Shown: piece by piece, positions 35,805-44,327 of the stretch
How the letters are laid out: the number at the start of each line of letters is the position of its first letter
How positions within the stretch are numbered: the stretch's first letter is position 1
Origin: Oscillatoria sp. FACHB-1406
Lineage (GTDB): Bacteria > Cyanobacteriota > Cyanobacteriia > Cyanobacteriales > Spirulinaceae
Assembly (NCBI RefSeq): GCF_014698145.1
Contig: NZ_JACJSM010000024.1
Location: 1-64,000 of the forward strand
DNA: 64,000 bases
Direction: 5' to 3'
Notes under the pieces: generated by a model
Told to the model about the DNA's origin: nothing
Database searches by the model: none
The model's input: only the letters and a program-made list of their open reading frames with translations
Program-made: the position numbers and the translations under genes

Positions 35805-35910
35805 ATACCAATTCTCAGTCCTAATACAATAAATAAATTTTATTTGTAGGGGCATTGCACCGCAATGCCCTAATTCTGGGTAACAGTGCAAAATCAATGA
35901 GAACGGGTAT
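35805..35910. mobile_element. MITE-like repeat, family B copy 2
   Basis: A 106-bp element bounded by ATACCAATTCTCA and, inverted, ATACCCGTTCTCA. Its core is the stem GGGCATTGCACCGCAATGCCC. It is the inverted counterpart of 23590-23692. It abuts the family A copy that starts at 35912. Confidence 0.75.
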
Positions 35911-35911
35911 A

Positions 35912-36032
35912 ATACCAATTTAAAATTGCGTTGCCTAGAATAAACTTTCCTAAATTATCAGGATAACGGTGTGTTAGCGAAGCGTAACGCACCCTACTTT
36001 TCATTCTATGCAGCGACCCATCAATCTGGTAT
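35912..36032. mobile_element. MITE-like repeat, family A copy 2
   Basis: A 121-bp element with ends ATACCAATTT and ATCTGGTAT, same orientation and roughly 85-90% similar by eye to 17691-17812. It carries the GTGTTAGCGAAGCGTAAC palindromic core. Confidence 0.75.
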
Positions 36033-36118
36033 AAGTCAATTACTCTTTTATTTTGGCGCTATAACAAGCATAAGATTCAATATGAATCTGCGAAAAATGT
36101 TACAGCACTATTCTTAAA

Positions 36119-37183
36119 TCATGGAGAAAACCGAGATAAATCTTCAGGCTTTATCAGCCCTCTTTCGGTTATAATGCCTGCAATTAACTCGGCAGGAGTC
36201 ACATCAAAAGCAGGATTATAAAACTCCGCACCGGGCGTACAAATTCGAGTTTCTCCGACCTGATAAATCTCCGCCGAATCTCGCTCCTCAATCGGAATTT
36301 CTGACCCCGTTGTCAGCTTAAAATCTACCGTTGAAAACGGTGCTGCTACAAAAAACGGGACGTTATGCGCCTTCGCTACAACTGCCAAACCATAAGTCCC
36401 AATTTTATTCGCCGCATCTCCATTCGCCGCAATCCGATCTGCCCCCACAATCGCCACATCAATTAACCCTTGTTTCATGCAGTGGGCTGCCATTCCATCG
36501 GTAATAACCGTCACCGGGATTCCCTCTTGGACGCATTCCCACGCCGTCAATTTTGCCCCTTGCAAGCGCGGGCGCGTTTCATCAGCAAAGACTCGATTCA
36601 AGCGTCCCTCGCGCCACGCCGAACGGATTACCCCTAGGGCAGTCCCGTAACCCGCCGTTGCTAGCGCCCCCGCATTGCAGTGCGTCAAAATCGTTAACTT
36701 CTCCGGTTGCGAGGGCAACGCTATTAAGCCATTGTCGCCGATCGCGCGGCAGGTTTCCACATCCTCTGTTTGAATCGTTTTCGCGCTTTCTAGCAGCAGG
36801 GCGGGAATTTCTGCTAGCGGTACTGTAGCAGTGCGGGCGACTTGTAATTGGCGATCGATCGCCCAAAATAAATTCACCGCTGTCGGGCGCGTTTGGCGCA
36901 ATTGTGCGGCGATTTCCTCCAATTGGGCGAAAAAATCCTCGCGAGTCTCGGTGTTAATTTCCCGCGCGCCGAGATACATTCCATAAGCTGCGGCAACGCC
37001 AATGGCAGGCGCGCCCCGTACTACCATTGTTTTAATCGCATCGGCCATCTGTTCGCAGCGATCGATTTCTAAATAGGTTGTGGTTTCGGGTATGCGGGTT
37101 TGATCGATTAATACAACTCGATTCTCAACGTAGCGAATGGGATCGATTCCGCCGGAAGCCATTGTACTGGGCGCGTTAGGCAT
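36119..37183 (-). CDS. mtnA: Methylthioribose-1-phosphate isomerase
   Basis: A 354-residue enzyme of the eIF2B-related MtnA family in the methionine salvage pathway, converting 5-methylthioribose-1-phosphate to the ribulose form. Signature segments are [39 protein letters not shown] (with the conserved Cys), [17 protein letters not shown], and [23 protein letters not shown] (Asp of the active site). No other mtn genes are nearby. Confidence 0.96.
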   Translation of the reverse strand: MPNAPSTMASGGIDPIRYVENRVVLIDQTRIPETTTYLEIDRCEQMADAIKTMVVRGAPAIGVAAAYGMYLGAREINTETREDFFAQLEEIAAQLRQTRPTAVNLFWAIDRQLQVARTATVPLAEIPALLLESAKTIQTEDVETCRAIGDNGLIALPSQPEKLTILTHCNAGALATAGYGTALGVIRSAWREGRLNRVFADETRPRLQGAKLTAWECVQEGIPVTVITDGMAAHCMKQGLIDVAIVGADRIAANGDAANKIGTYGLAVVAKAHNVPFFVAAPFSTVDFKLTTGSEIPIEERDSAEIYQVGETRICTPGAEFYNPAFDVTPAELIAGIITERGLIKPEDLSRFSP

Positions 37184-37315
37184 TGTAAAAAACTAAGATT
37201 GAGGGAATGCCGAAGCAAACTTATCGATTCGGACTGGTTCATCCCAATTTTAGCGGATTGGGCGATCGCTCCGCGGTTGGACACTCAACCCGCATCGGGT
37301 TCCTAACCCAACAAA

Positions 37316-37849
37316 TTAAGTCCACCAAGGTTTTGCACCCGTGCGCGGATCGAGATCGTTCCACGGGGAAATCCAAATCGATTCGTCCTTAACGGTAACG
37401 CGAACAAGTTTGAGCGGGCGGTTAGCAGGCCCTCGAACCACTGTACCATCAGGCGTATAGCGAGATCCGTGACAGGGACATTGAAACTGCGAGTCGATCG
37501 CGTTCCAGGGAAAGGTACACCCTAAATGGGTGCAGTTATTGACAATTCCTATCTCGTCCAACGTACCATCTTCTTTTAGGGTTAGATACGTCGGTTCTCC
37601 TGCTAAACCGGCAATTAAAGCGCGCGTTCCCGCCGCTTCGACTAAGATTTGCCCAGCGGGAATCGGATTGCCTAGCTTATCCTTAGCGAGGATCGAACCA
37701 TCTTCACTGCTTTCTACCGGAGGAATGAAGAATTGAACGGCTGGATAGAGAGTAGCACTCGCTGTTGCCGCAACCACCGTTCCGGTGAGAAAGTTAAGCA
37801 ACTGCCGTCGAGACAAGGTGGGAGATTCAAGAGGAAGACTGTTTTCCAC
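37316..37849 (-). CDS. petC: Rieske iron-sulfur protein, cytochrome b6f-type isoform
   Basis: A 177-residue Rieske protein. A twin-arginine signal-anchor (LSRRQLLNFLTG, then a hydrophobic segment TVVAATASATLYPAV) is followed by the soluble domain with both cluster motifs CTHLGC and CPCHGS, and the disulfide Cys residues within them. The C-terminus RTGAKPWWT is b6f-like. In cyanobacteria the major petC is co-transcribed with petA. Here mtnA lies downstream and no petA is present, so this is more likely one of the alternative isoforms (PetC2-like). Confidence 0.88.
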   Translation of the reverse strand: MENSLPLESPTLSRRQLLNFLTGTVVAATASATLYPAVQFFIPPVESSEDGSILAKDKLGNPIPAGQILVEAAGTRALIAGLAGEPTYLTLKEDGTLDEIGIVNNCTHLGCTFPWNAIDSQFQCPCHGSRYTPDGTVVRGPANRPLKLVRVTVKDESIWISPWNDLDPRTGAKPWWT

Positions 37850-38215
37850 AATATTTTTAAATTGGAGTTAAGTTATAAAGCACTTCTCAGCGCTCGAACG
37901 CGGTTCAAAACCGGCTGATTGCTCTATGTATGTAGAGTATAGCGCAAACATTACTGATTGGATATATAGCTTTTAAGCGCTTTAAGCTTGACTCCGGAGT
38001 TGAAAACCGACAAAAGCTTCATTGCGGCGAGCTTGCAACCCGATCGCGCTCAATTGGGACGGGGATTTTTATAAGCTTAACTTGGTTTTATCAAACTGAT
38101 ACATACAAATCGATAATCTTTCCCTTCAGGAATCTGCATTTTACAAATTCCGGAATTAGCCCGACTATAGAAGTTAAGAAAAGTAACAACTATAACTTAG
38201 GAGCAGCAGCAGCGT
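37850..38215 (+). promoter_or_regulatory. Divergent promoter region of petC and the flavodiiron operon
   Basis: A 366-bp spacer between divergent genes with no coding frame of note. A strong ribosome site (TTAGGAGCAGCAGC) sits just before the ATG at 38216. In other cyanobacteria this operon responds to low CO2 and high light, but I cannot identify an operator here from sequence alone. Confidence 0.5.
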
Positions 38216-39946
38216 ATGGTTGCACTCACAGGACAGTTAGCAGAAACGCCTTCTACGGGGCGCTTAACGGTACAAACGGTAGAAATTGCCGAAAATACAA
38301 CGGCGATGCGATCGCTCGATTGGGATCGCGATCGCTTCGATATTGAGTTCGACTTACAGAACGGAACGACTTATAATTCCTTCCTTATCCGAGGCGAAAA
38401 AACGGCGCTTGTCGATACTTCCCATCGCAAATTCAAGACGCTTTATCTCGATACTTTAAAAAGACTAATTGACCTCTCAACTTTAGATTATCTAATTGTT
38501 AGTCATACAGAACCGGATCATAGCGGTTTGATTCAAGACGTGCTGAATCTCGCACCGCAAGTCACCATTGTTGGGGCAAAAGTGGCGATTCAGTTCCTCG
38601 AAAATATGGTGCATCAGCCCTTTAAATCGAAAATCGTCAAAAGTGGCGATTGCTTGGATTTAGGCAACGGACACGAGATCGAATTTGTCTCCGCACCCAA
38701 CTTACATTGGCCCGATACTATCTTCAGCTTTGATAAAAAAACGAAGACGCTCTATACTTGCGATGCCTTTGGGATGCACTACTGCGACGATCGCTTGTAC
38801 GACGAGGATCCAGAATTAGTAGAAGGGGATTTTAGATATTACTACGATTGTTTGATGGGGCCGAATGCGCGTTCCGTTCTCTCGGCGATTAAACGCATTG
38901 AAAAGTTTGAGATTGAAACCATTGCTACCGGACACGGGCCACTGTTGCATCATCACCTTTCGACTTGGGTTAATTCTTACCAGCAGTGGAGCGCCGAACA
39001 AACGAAAGCAGAGACTTTTGTAGCGCTATTATACAGCACTGAAGCAGGAGAAAGCGAGGCATTAGCTAACGCGATCGCGCGGGGAATTTCTCGTAGCGGC
39101 GTTAAAGTCGAACCCCTCGATATCAGTGCTGCCGATCCCCAAGAAGTACGAGAATTAGTATCTCAAGCTGCCGGACTTGTTATTGGAATGCCGCCCCAAT
39201 CCGACGCGAACGCGCAAAGTGCTTTGAGTACGATTTTAGCCGCTGCCCACAATCGCCAATCGATTGGTTTATTTGAGACGGGGACGGGCGAAGATGAGCC
39301 AATTTTTCCGTTACGAAATAAGTTCCAAGAAATTGGTTTGATTGAAGCATTTCCGCCGATTCTTGTCAAGCAATCTGTTGATGCGACTCTCGAGCAACTT
39401 TGCGACGAAGCAGGAACGGATTTAGGGCAATGGTTAACGCGCGATCGCACGATTAAAGAGATTAAGTTTATCGATAACAACCTCGAACGCGCCCTCGGAC
39501 GAATTAGCACGGGTTTATATATCCTTACCGCCAAAAAAGATGGGGTTTCTAGCGCTATGTTTGCTTCCTGGGTAATGCAGGCGAGTATGAGTCCTTTGGG
39601 CGTGGCGATTGCAGTCGGGAAGGAACGCGCGATCGAATCATTATTGCATCCCGGCGATCGTTTTGTTCTGAATGTCCTCGAGGAAGATAACTATCACAGC
39701 TTGATGAAACATTTTCTCAAGCGTTTTCCGCCCGGTTGCGATCGTTTTGCAGACATCAAAACCTATCCAGCGAGTAATGGTTCTCCCATTCTTGCCGACG
39801 CTTTAGCTTATCTTGAATGCGAAGTTTCAAGCCGAATTGAATGCAGCGATCATTGGATTGTTTACAGCAACGTTTCAAGCGGACGAGTTTCTAAGTTAGA
39901 TGCCGTTACTGCCGTTCACCATCGCAAGGTCGGAAACCATTATTAA
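38216..39946 (+). CDS. flv4: Flavodiiron protein, canonical diiron type (Flv4-like)
   Basis: A 576-residue three-domain protein: an N-terminal metallo-beta-lactamase-like diiron domain, a flavodoxin domain (about 265-405) and a C-terminal flavin reductase domain (about 430-576). All diiron ligands are present: HTEPDH at 97-102, His164 in NLHWPD, Asp183 in CDAFG, and His240 in GHGP. It precedes a PsiE-like membrane gene and a second flavodiiron gene lacking the ligands, matching the Synechocystis flv4-sll0218-flv2 arrangement, whose products act as an electron outlet protecting photosystem II. Flv3 is the alternative but does not have this context. Confidence 0.88.
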   Translation: MVALTGQLAETPSTGRLTVQTVEIAENTTAMRSLDWDRDRFDIEFDLQNGTTYNSFLIRGEKTALVDTSHRKFKTLYLDTLKRLIDLSTLDYLIVSHTEPDHSGLIQDVLNLAPQVTIVGAKVAIQFLENMVHQPFKSKIVKSGDCLDLGNGHEIEFVSAPNLHWPDTIFSFDKKTKTLYTCDAFGMHYCDDRLYDEDPELVEGDFRYYYDCLMGPNARSVLSAIKRIEKFEIETIATGHGPLLHHHLSTWVNSYQQWSAEQTKAETFVALLYSTEAGESEALANAIARGISRSGVKVEPLDISAADPQEVRELVSQAAGLVIGMPPQSDANAQSALSTILAAAHNRQSIGLFETGTGEDEPIFPLRNKFQEIGLIEAFPPILVKQSVDATLEQLCDEAGTDLGQWLTRDRTIKEIKFIDNNLERALGRISTGLYILTAKKDGVSSAMFASWVMQASMSPLGVAIAVGKERAIESLLHPGDRFVLNVLEEDNYHSLMKHFLKRFPPGCDRFADIKTYPASNGSPILADALAYLECEVSSRIECSDHWIVYSNVSSGRVSKLDAVTAVHHRKVGNHY

Positions 39947-40039
39947 TAATGGATAATTGATAATGGACAATGGATAATTGACAAGTTGATTCGTAGGGTG
40001 GGCAATGCCGTTTATAACTTCGCTCCAAAATCCAGATTT

Positions 40040-40060
40040 GTAGGGTGGGCAATGCCCACC
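40040..40060. repeat. 21-bp palindromic repeat (GTAGGGTGGGC type)
   Basis: A representative copy of a small palindrome with the half GTGGGCA and its complement TGCCCAC. Related copies are at 23511-23532, 39993-40009 (truncated), 40446-40466, 51907-51930, 51972-51995, 55010-55030 and 55455-55475. All lie in spacers and can form a short hairpin. Confidence 0.85.
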
Positions 40061-40133
40061 AGAAAATCTTTGCTTCTTCAGTACGAATTCCGACCCAAAA
40101 AGCGATGGAAAGGGCAGCGCCCACCAACAATTT

Positions 40134-40336
40134 TTTTTTAGCTTTAACAGTTTCAATACCAATTGTCATTGATTTTGCACGACTCCCTCAGAGGGCATAA
40201 CAGTGTTATGCCCCTACGAGATGGCTACAAAGGCATCAAAAACTTCAAACAATTTGGGAGAATAAAATGTACAAAACCGCAGATAAATCCCCCTCGCAGC
40301 GCGAAAGCTGGTTCAGCATTAACCGCATTGTAAAAG
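40134..40336 (+). repeat. Upstream copy of a ~200-bp tandem duplication (promoter and 5' end of the PsiE-like gene)
   Basis: From TTTAGCTTTAACAGTTTCAA to about AACCGCATTG, this segment is about 90% identical to 40502-40702, at a spacing of 367 bp. It contains a decayed family-B repeat (ATACCAATTGTCATTGATTTTGCAC), the palindrome GGGCATAACA/TGTTATGCCC, a shared ribosome site GGGAGAATAAA, and the first 23 codons of the PsiE-like gene. Confidence 0.9.
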
Positions 40337-40359
40337 TAGTAGTACATCGACAAGGTTAA
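40267..40359 (+). pseudogene. Truncated duplicate of the PsiE-like gene (30 codons)
   Basis: ATG 40267 begins MYKTADKSPSQRESWFSIN, matching the first 23 residues of the gene at 40634 apart from one Lys/Glu change. It then leaves the homology after RIVK and stops at TAA 40357-40359. The frame runs into a small inverted-repeat element starting at 40343. The ribosome site is retained, so a 30-residue peptide could be made. Confidence 0.8.
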
Positions 40360-40445
40360 AATTGGGGGTAACGTAATTCCTAAACCTTTTGCTAAGTCTT
40401 GATTTCAGCGATCTCTTTTCCCCTCGAATTAAGCTTGTCGATGTA
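40343..40445. mobile_element. 103-bp inverted-repeat element (MITE-like)
   Basis: TACATCGACAAG at 40343-40354 is the exact inverse of CTTGTCGATGTA at 40434-40445. GTAG at 40339-40342 and 40446-40449 could be a 4-bp target duplication. Removal of the element restores a GTAGGGTGGGC palindromic repeat directly after the truncated duplicate. There is no coding capacity. Confidence 0.7.
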
Positions 40446-40633
40446 GTAGGGTGGGCATTGCCCACCAATAAATATTCGCTTATTCAGTCCACTAGCAATC
40501 TTTTTTAGCTTTAACAGTTTCAATAAAAATTGTTATTGATTATGCACGATTCCCTCAGAGGGCATAACAGTGTTATGCCCCTACGAGATGGCTACAAAAG
40601 CATCAAAAACTTCAAACAATTTGGGAGAATAAA

Positions 40634-41122
40634 ATGTACGAAACCGCAGATAAATCCCCTTCACAGCGCGAAAGCTGGTTTAGCATTAACCGCATCGTTA
40701 AAGCCTTAGAACTCGTTCAAGATGCAATTATTATATCTTTGTGCATCGGCTTATTCAGCTTCATGGTTCTCGAAATTCGCACCATGTTTATGGAAATGCT
40801 ACCACCGATTCATTTTCATGTTGTTACTGCCGATATCCTCTCGCTGCTAATTTTAGTCGAACTCTTTCGTCTACTCATTATTTACTTACAAGAACAGCGG
40901 GTTTCGATTGGCGTTGCAGTGGAAGTTTCGATTGTTTCAGTGCTTCGAGAAGTTATCGTTCGCGGCGTTCTTGAAACGAATTGGACGCAAGTTTTAGCGA
41001 CTTGTGCTTTCTTACTCGTTCTTGGAACTTTAATGGTTTTGCGAGTGTGGCTTCCCCCTACTTTTGAGGGAATCGACCCCGAACATGAAGTTTCTAGACG
41101 TGCGAAAAATCGCGTTCACTAA
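40634..41122 (+). CDS. PsiE-like membrane protein of the flavodiiron operon (Sll0218-like)
   Basis: A 162-residue protein with about four hydrophobic helices (AIIISLCIGLFSFMVL, LSLLILVELFRLLIIYL, then two more near VSIVSVLREVIV and VLATCAFLLVLGTLMVL) in the PsiE family pattern. Position between a canonical and a non-canonical flavodiiron gene matches sll0218 of Synechocystis, a thylakoid protein that stabilises photosystem II together with Flv2/Flv4. A 5' duplicate lies upstream at 40267. Spacing to flv2 is about 53 bp. Confidence 0.85.
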   Translation: MYETADKSPSQRESWFSINRIVKALELVQDAIIISLCIGLFSFMVLEIRTMFMEMLPPIHFHVVTADILSLLILVELFRLLIIYLQEQRVSIGVAVEVSIVSVLREVIVRGVLETNWTQVLATCAFLLVLGTLMVLRVWLPPTFEGIDPEHEVSRRAKNRVH

Positions 41123-41175
41123 CGATTAACACTTCACTATCAACTCTTAATTCTCGACTATTCACTCATATCGTC

Positions 41176-42906
41176 ATGGCTATTCCTACTGAAACACAAA
41201 CAACTCGCCCTCGCGACGTACAAATGACAGAAATTGGCTCCGAAACTTTGATGTTGCGATCGCGGACTTGGGATCGGCTCAAGTTTGAGGTGGAATACGC
41301 TCGCCAAAAGGGAACCACTGCCAATTCTTACCTCATTCAAGGGGAAAAGTCGGCGCTGATCGATCCGCCCGGAGAATCTTTTACTGAAATTTTCCTCAAA
41401 GAATTAGGCGGTTGGGATGAGTTGGATTACATCATTCTCGGTCATGTCAATCCCAATCGGATCGCAACCTTAATAACCCTTATAGAGCGCGCCCCAAAAG
41501 CTAAAATTATTTGTTCGCGTCCCGGTGCAAATGCACTCAAAGCTGCTTATCCGCAATGGGCAGAAAAAATTGAAATCGTGCGATCGCAAGATACCCTCGA
41601 TTTAGGCGCAGGACATCAGTTACAGTTTATCGCAGTCCCGACTCCCCGCTGGCCGGATGGACTCTGCACTTACGATGCAGGCAGTCGCATTCTTTTTACT
41701 GATAAATTTTTTGGCGTTCACCTTTGTAATGATGCCTATTTAGATGAAGATTGGAAGCAATTAGATAGCGATCGCCATTACTATTTTGATTGTCTCCACG
41801 CCGGACAAGCCAAGCAAGTCGAAGCCGCCCTCGATAAGTTAGGAGTTTTTCCCGCAAAGTGTTATGCTCCGGCTCATGGGCCGTTAGTTCGCTATAGTTT
41901 AAGCCGCTTTAGTTACGACTATCGAACCTGGTGCCAACAGCAAAAATCCCAAGAATTGCGCGTGGCGTTGTTGTATGCTTCGGCTTACGGAAATACCACT
42001 ACCATTGCCAATGCGATCGCGCAAGGTTTAATCGAGAATAATCTCGCGGTAGAAGCGATTAATTGCGAACAAGCGGATGCAGAAGAAATTACCCGCGCCG
42101 TGCAAGATTGCGACGGCTTTATCATCGGTTCTCCGACGCTGGGCGGACACGCACCGACTCAAATTCAAACGGCGTTAGGAATCGTTCTTTCTGCTGCCAC
42201 AAAAACCAAACTTGCGGGCATATTTGGTTCCTACGGATGGAGTGGCGAAGCGATCGATTTATTGGAAAGTAAGTTACTCGATGCAAACTATCGCTTGGGT
42301 TTTTCTCCCTTGCGAGTGCGTTTCAGTCCCACAGAAGAAACCTTACAACAATGTCAGGAAGCGGGGAGAGAATTCGCACGAACGCTGAAGAAAAAGAAGA
42401 AATTACAAACGCCTCGCCAAGCGCTAACCGAAACGCAAATCGATCGCACCGAACAAGCTGTCGGACGTATTATCGGTTCTTTGTGCGTCGTTTCAACCCG
42501 CCTCGGCGATACCCATTACGGCGTTTTAACGTCCTTAATTTCTCAAGCAACCTTCAATCCGCCGGGATTAATGCTGGCGCTGGCGGAAGATCAAAATGCC
42601 GACTTACTCACGATGAATGGCGATCGCTTCGTCCTTAATATTCTCAAAGAAGGGCGCGACGTTCGCAAGCATTTTTCCTATCGCGCTGCTACTGGGGAAA
42701 ACCCCTTCACTCAGTTGGAAACTCGCACGGCGGAAAATGGCTGTTTGATTTTAAACGATGCTTTAGCCTACTTAGAATGTACCGTGCAGGAGCGGATGGA
42801 ATGCGGCGATCGCTGGTTGATTTATGCGACGATTGATAAGGGCGAGGTTTTGGAAGCGACGGGCGTAACCGCGATCGCGCATCGCAAATCCGGCAGTTCT
42901 TACTGA
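41176..42906 (+). CDS. flv2: Flavodiiron protein lacking canonical iron ligands (Flv2-like)
   Basis: A 576-residue protein with the same three-domain layout as the Flv4-like protein. The HxExDH ligand motif is replaced by H90-V-N-P-N-R95, and CDAFG is replaced by TDKFFG, so a normal Fe-Fe site is unlikely. This is the Flv1/Flv2 class, which works as a heterodimer with a canonical partner. The linked PsiE-like and Flv4-like genes favour Flv2 over Flv1. The flavodoxin domain contains YASAYGNT and the C-terminal flavin reductase domain begins near GRIIGSLCVVST. Confidence 0.87.
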   Translation: MAIPTETQTTRPRDVQMTEIGSETLMLRSRTWDRLKFEVEYARQKGTTANSYLIQGEKSALIDPPGESFTEIFLKELGGWDELDYIILGHVNPNRIATLITLIERAPKAKIICSRPGANALKAAYPQWAEKIEIVRSQDTLDLGAGHQLQFIAVPTPRWPDGLCTYDAGSRILFTDKFFGVHLCNDAYLDEDWKQLDSDRHYYFDCLHAGQAKQVEAALDKLGVFPAKCYAPAHGPLVRYSLSRFSYDYRTWCQQQKSQELRVALLYASAYGNTTTIANAIAQGLIENNLAVEAINCEQADAEEITRAVQDCDGFIIGSPTLGGHAPTQIQTALGIVLSAATKTKLAGIFGSYGWSGEAIDLLESKLLDANYRLGFSPLRVRFSPTEETLQQCQEAGREFARTLKKKKKLQTPRQALTETQIDRTEQAVGRIIGSLCVVSTRLGDTHYGVLTSLISQATFNPPGLMLALAEDQNADLLTMNGDRFVLNILKEGRDVRKHFSYRAATGENPFTQLETRTAENGCLILNDALAYLECTVQERMECGDRWLIYATIDKGEVLEATGVTAIAHRKSGSSY

Positions 42907-42959
42907 CGCGACAAAAAGCAGGTTCCCTACCGATTGGGTTAAATCGGATTAGATTGAAA

Positions 42960-42987
42960 GTAGGGACGTTGTATACAACGTCCCTAC
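42960..42987. repeat. 28-bp perfect palindrome
   Basis: GTAGGGACGTTGTA followed by its exact reverse complement, 54 bp after the flv2 stop. It resembles the palindrome at 24818-24849 and may serve as the operon's terminator hairpin (followed by ATTTTTGT). Confidence 0.85.
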
Positions 42988-43291
42988 ATTTTTGTAGGTA
43001 AAACTTTCTGAATAAATCAATAATTAACAACGTTGTTGACTTTTTTTCTCCGAACCAAGAAACCCATCTCCCAACTCGGTAAAAATTTCATCAATCCTTC
43101 CAGCAAAGCTTTTAAAACGCTGCCCTCTGCTTTTTGCAGCGGCGTTTCCGCGTTCAAAATTGCTAAAATCCTGTTGGGGCAACTCTTGTAAAACTGCTAC
43201 CCAACAGAACGAGGACTGCCAGCGAAACCCTGGCGATGAGGTCAGATAACCGATACTCCGACTCGATCGCGGTTCGCCGAGCGCCCTTTAT

Positions 43292-43305
43292 AGTACAATT
43301 GTATG
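43292..43305 (+). promoter_or_regulatory. LexA-like operator upstream of ssb
   Basis: AGTACAATTGTATG matches 13 of 14 positions of the cyanobacterial LexA consensus RGTACNNNDGTWCB as I recall it. The possible -10 element TATAAA at 43309-43314 is directly downstream, and the ssb ATG is at 43352. SOS-type control of ssb is therefore plausible, but binding is inferred. The rest of the 42907-43351 spacer holds one palindrome and no convincing gene. Confidence 0.4.
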
Positions 43306-43351
43306 ATGTATAAAGAGTGTTGTAATTGTTAAACGTTACCGAGACTTAAAG

Positions 43352-43861
43352 ATGAATAGTTGTGTATTAATAGCTCAAATTCAGGATGCGCCCAAACTCC
43401 GCAAAACGCAGGAGGGTCAAACGCTAACAGAAATGCTTGTCTCGTTTGATGGCGGGCGCGAAGACGACCCCCCTTCCAGCTTAAAGGTCGTGGTTTGGGG
43501 AAATCTGGCTGAGGAAGTCTACCAAAATTATTTTGCGGGCGATCGCGTCATTCTCACGGGTCGTCTGAAAATGATGATGGTAGAACGAGAAGACAACGGC
43601 GGCGCGCACCGTTTTAAGGAAAAGCGGGCTGAACTGACAGCATCGAGTTTTGAAAAACTAAGCGGAACAGAAGGTTTGGCAACGGTTTCGAGTTCTGATT
43701 CGCGTCCGAACAACGTGATCCCAATGGACAGTTACAATAAACCGACAGCGACAGAAACGCCTGCCTCGAGTCGCAGTCGAACGACAGCAGAACCGGCAAG
43801 TGTGGCTTCAAAATCTTCTGCCCCCGTTGACGATGCGGATTTAGACGATATTCCCTTCTAG
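43352..43861 (+). CDS. ssb: Single-stranded DNA-binding protein
   Basis: A 169-residue SSB. The N-terminal OB fold (about 1-110) contains LKVVVWGNLAEEVYQNYFAGDRVILTGRL. A Ser/Thr/Pro-rich linker and the acidic C-terminal tip DADLDDIPF follow; the tip recruits replication and repair partners. It differs from the E. coli N-terminus, as cyanobacterial SSBs usually do. It stands alone, with a LexA-like box upstream. Confidence 0.93.
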   Translation: MNSCVLIAQIQDAPKLRKTQEGQTLTEMLVSFDGGREDDPPSSLKVVVWGNLAEEVYQNYFAGDRVILTGRLKMMMVEREDNGGAHRFKEKRAELTASSFEKLSGTEGLATVSSSDSRPNNVIPMDSYNKPTATETPASSRSRTTAEPASVASKSSAPVDDADLDDIPF

Positions 43862-44043
43862 GAATCGGTCGAGTCGCAAGGCTTGACAAAATCTTTAAGC
43901 TGTGAATCCATCAAGCAGGAAAAGCTGTAGGGGCGAATGGCATTCGCCCTTGATAATTCACGTCTGATGTGCATTATCCGAAAATCTTGATTTCCCTCAC
44001 CCCCAGCCCCTCTCCCGAGCCCCCCTAACCCCCCTTACTAAAG

Positions 44044-44231
44044 CTACTGTGTACACACAAGTAGAAAATTGAGACCCCCAATCTGTATAAGCCTTGCTAG
44101 GCAAGGCTTTCACAATTCAGAGTTGATTCTTAACAACTCAAGCTTATTGAGAAAGAGAAACGAGCCATCGGCTCTTGAGACATCGGAATGTTCCGAAACG
44201 GTTCCGCGATCGAGATGTGTGTACACAGTAG
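44044..44231. mobile_element. 188-bp MITE with 16-bp terminal inverted repeats and 10-bp target duplication
   Basis: The left end CTACTGTGTACACACA (44044-44059) is the exact inverse complement of the right end at 44216-44231. The flanks carry a perfect 10-bp direct repeat, CTTACTAAAG, at 44034-44043 and 44232-44241. Removing the element restores a plain CCCCCTTACTAAAGGGGG sequence. An internal hairpin GCCTTGC-TAG-GCAAGGC lies at 44091-44107. No transposase frame is present. The long target duplication suggests mobilisation by an IS4-like transposase (inference). Confidence 0.92.
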
Positions 44232-44327
44232 CTTACTAAAGGGGGAAAATGCGAGGGGAGAAAGAACAGTAATAGCGATCTTTATTCATAACTCATAATT
44301 CATAATTCATAACTCATAACTCATAAT

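Noticed and set aside
37207-37392. 61-codon plus-strand frame between mtnA and petC
   Set aside because: It runs antisense into petC and has no ribosome site or similarity.
38216-42906. Assignment of the flavodiiron genes as flv3 and flv1
   Set aside because: One canonical and one ligand-less protein would fit either pair, but the PsiE-like gene between them fits the flv4-sll0218-flv2 operon.
43031-43270. Minus-strand open frames upstream of ssb (for example one ending ...KSFAGRIDEIFTELGD...)
   Set aside because: Two overlapping frames both look mildly protein-like, but neither has a good start or a recognisable family. A decayed gene is possible but not supported.
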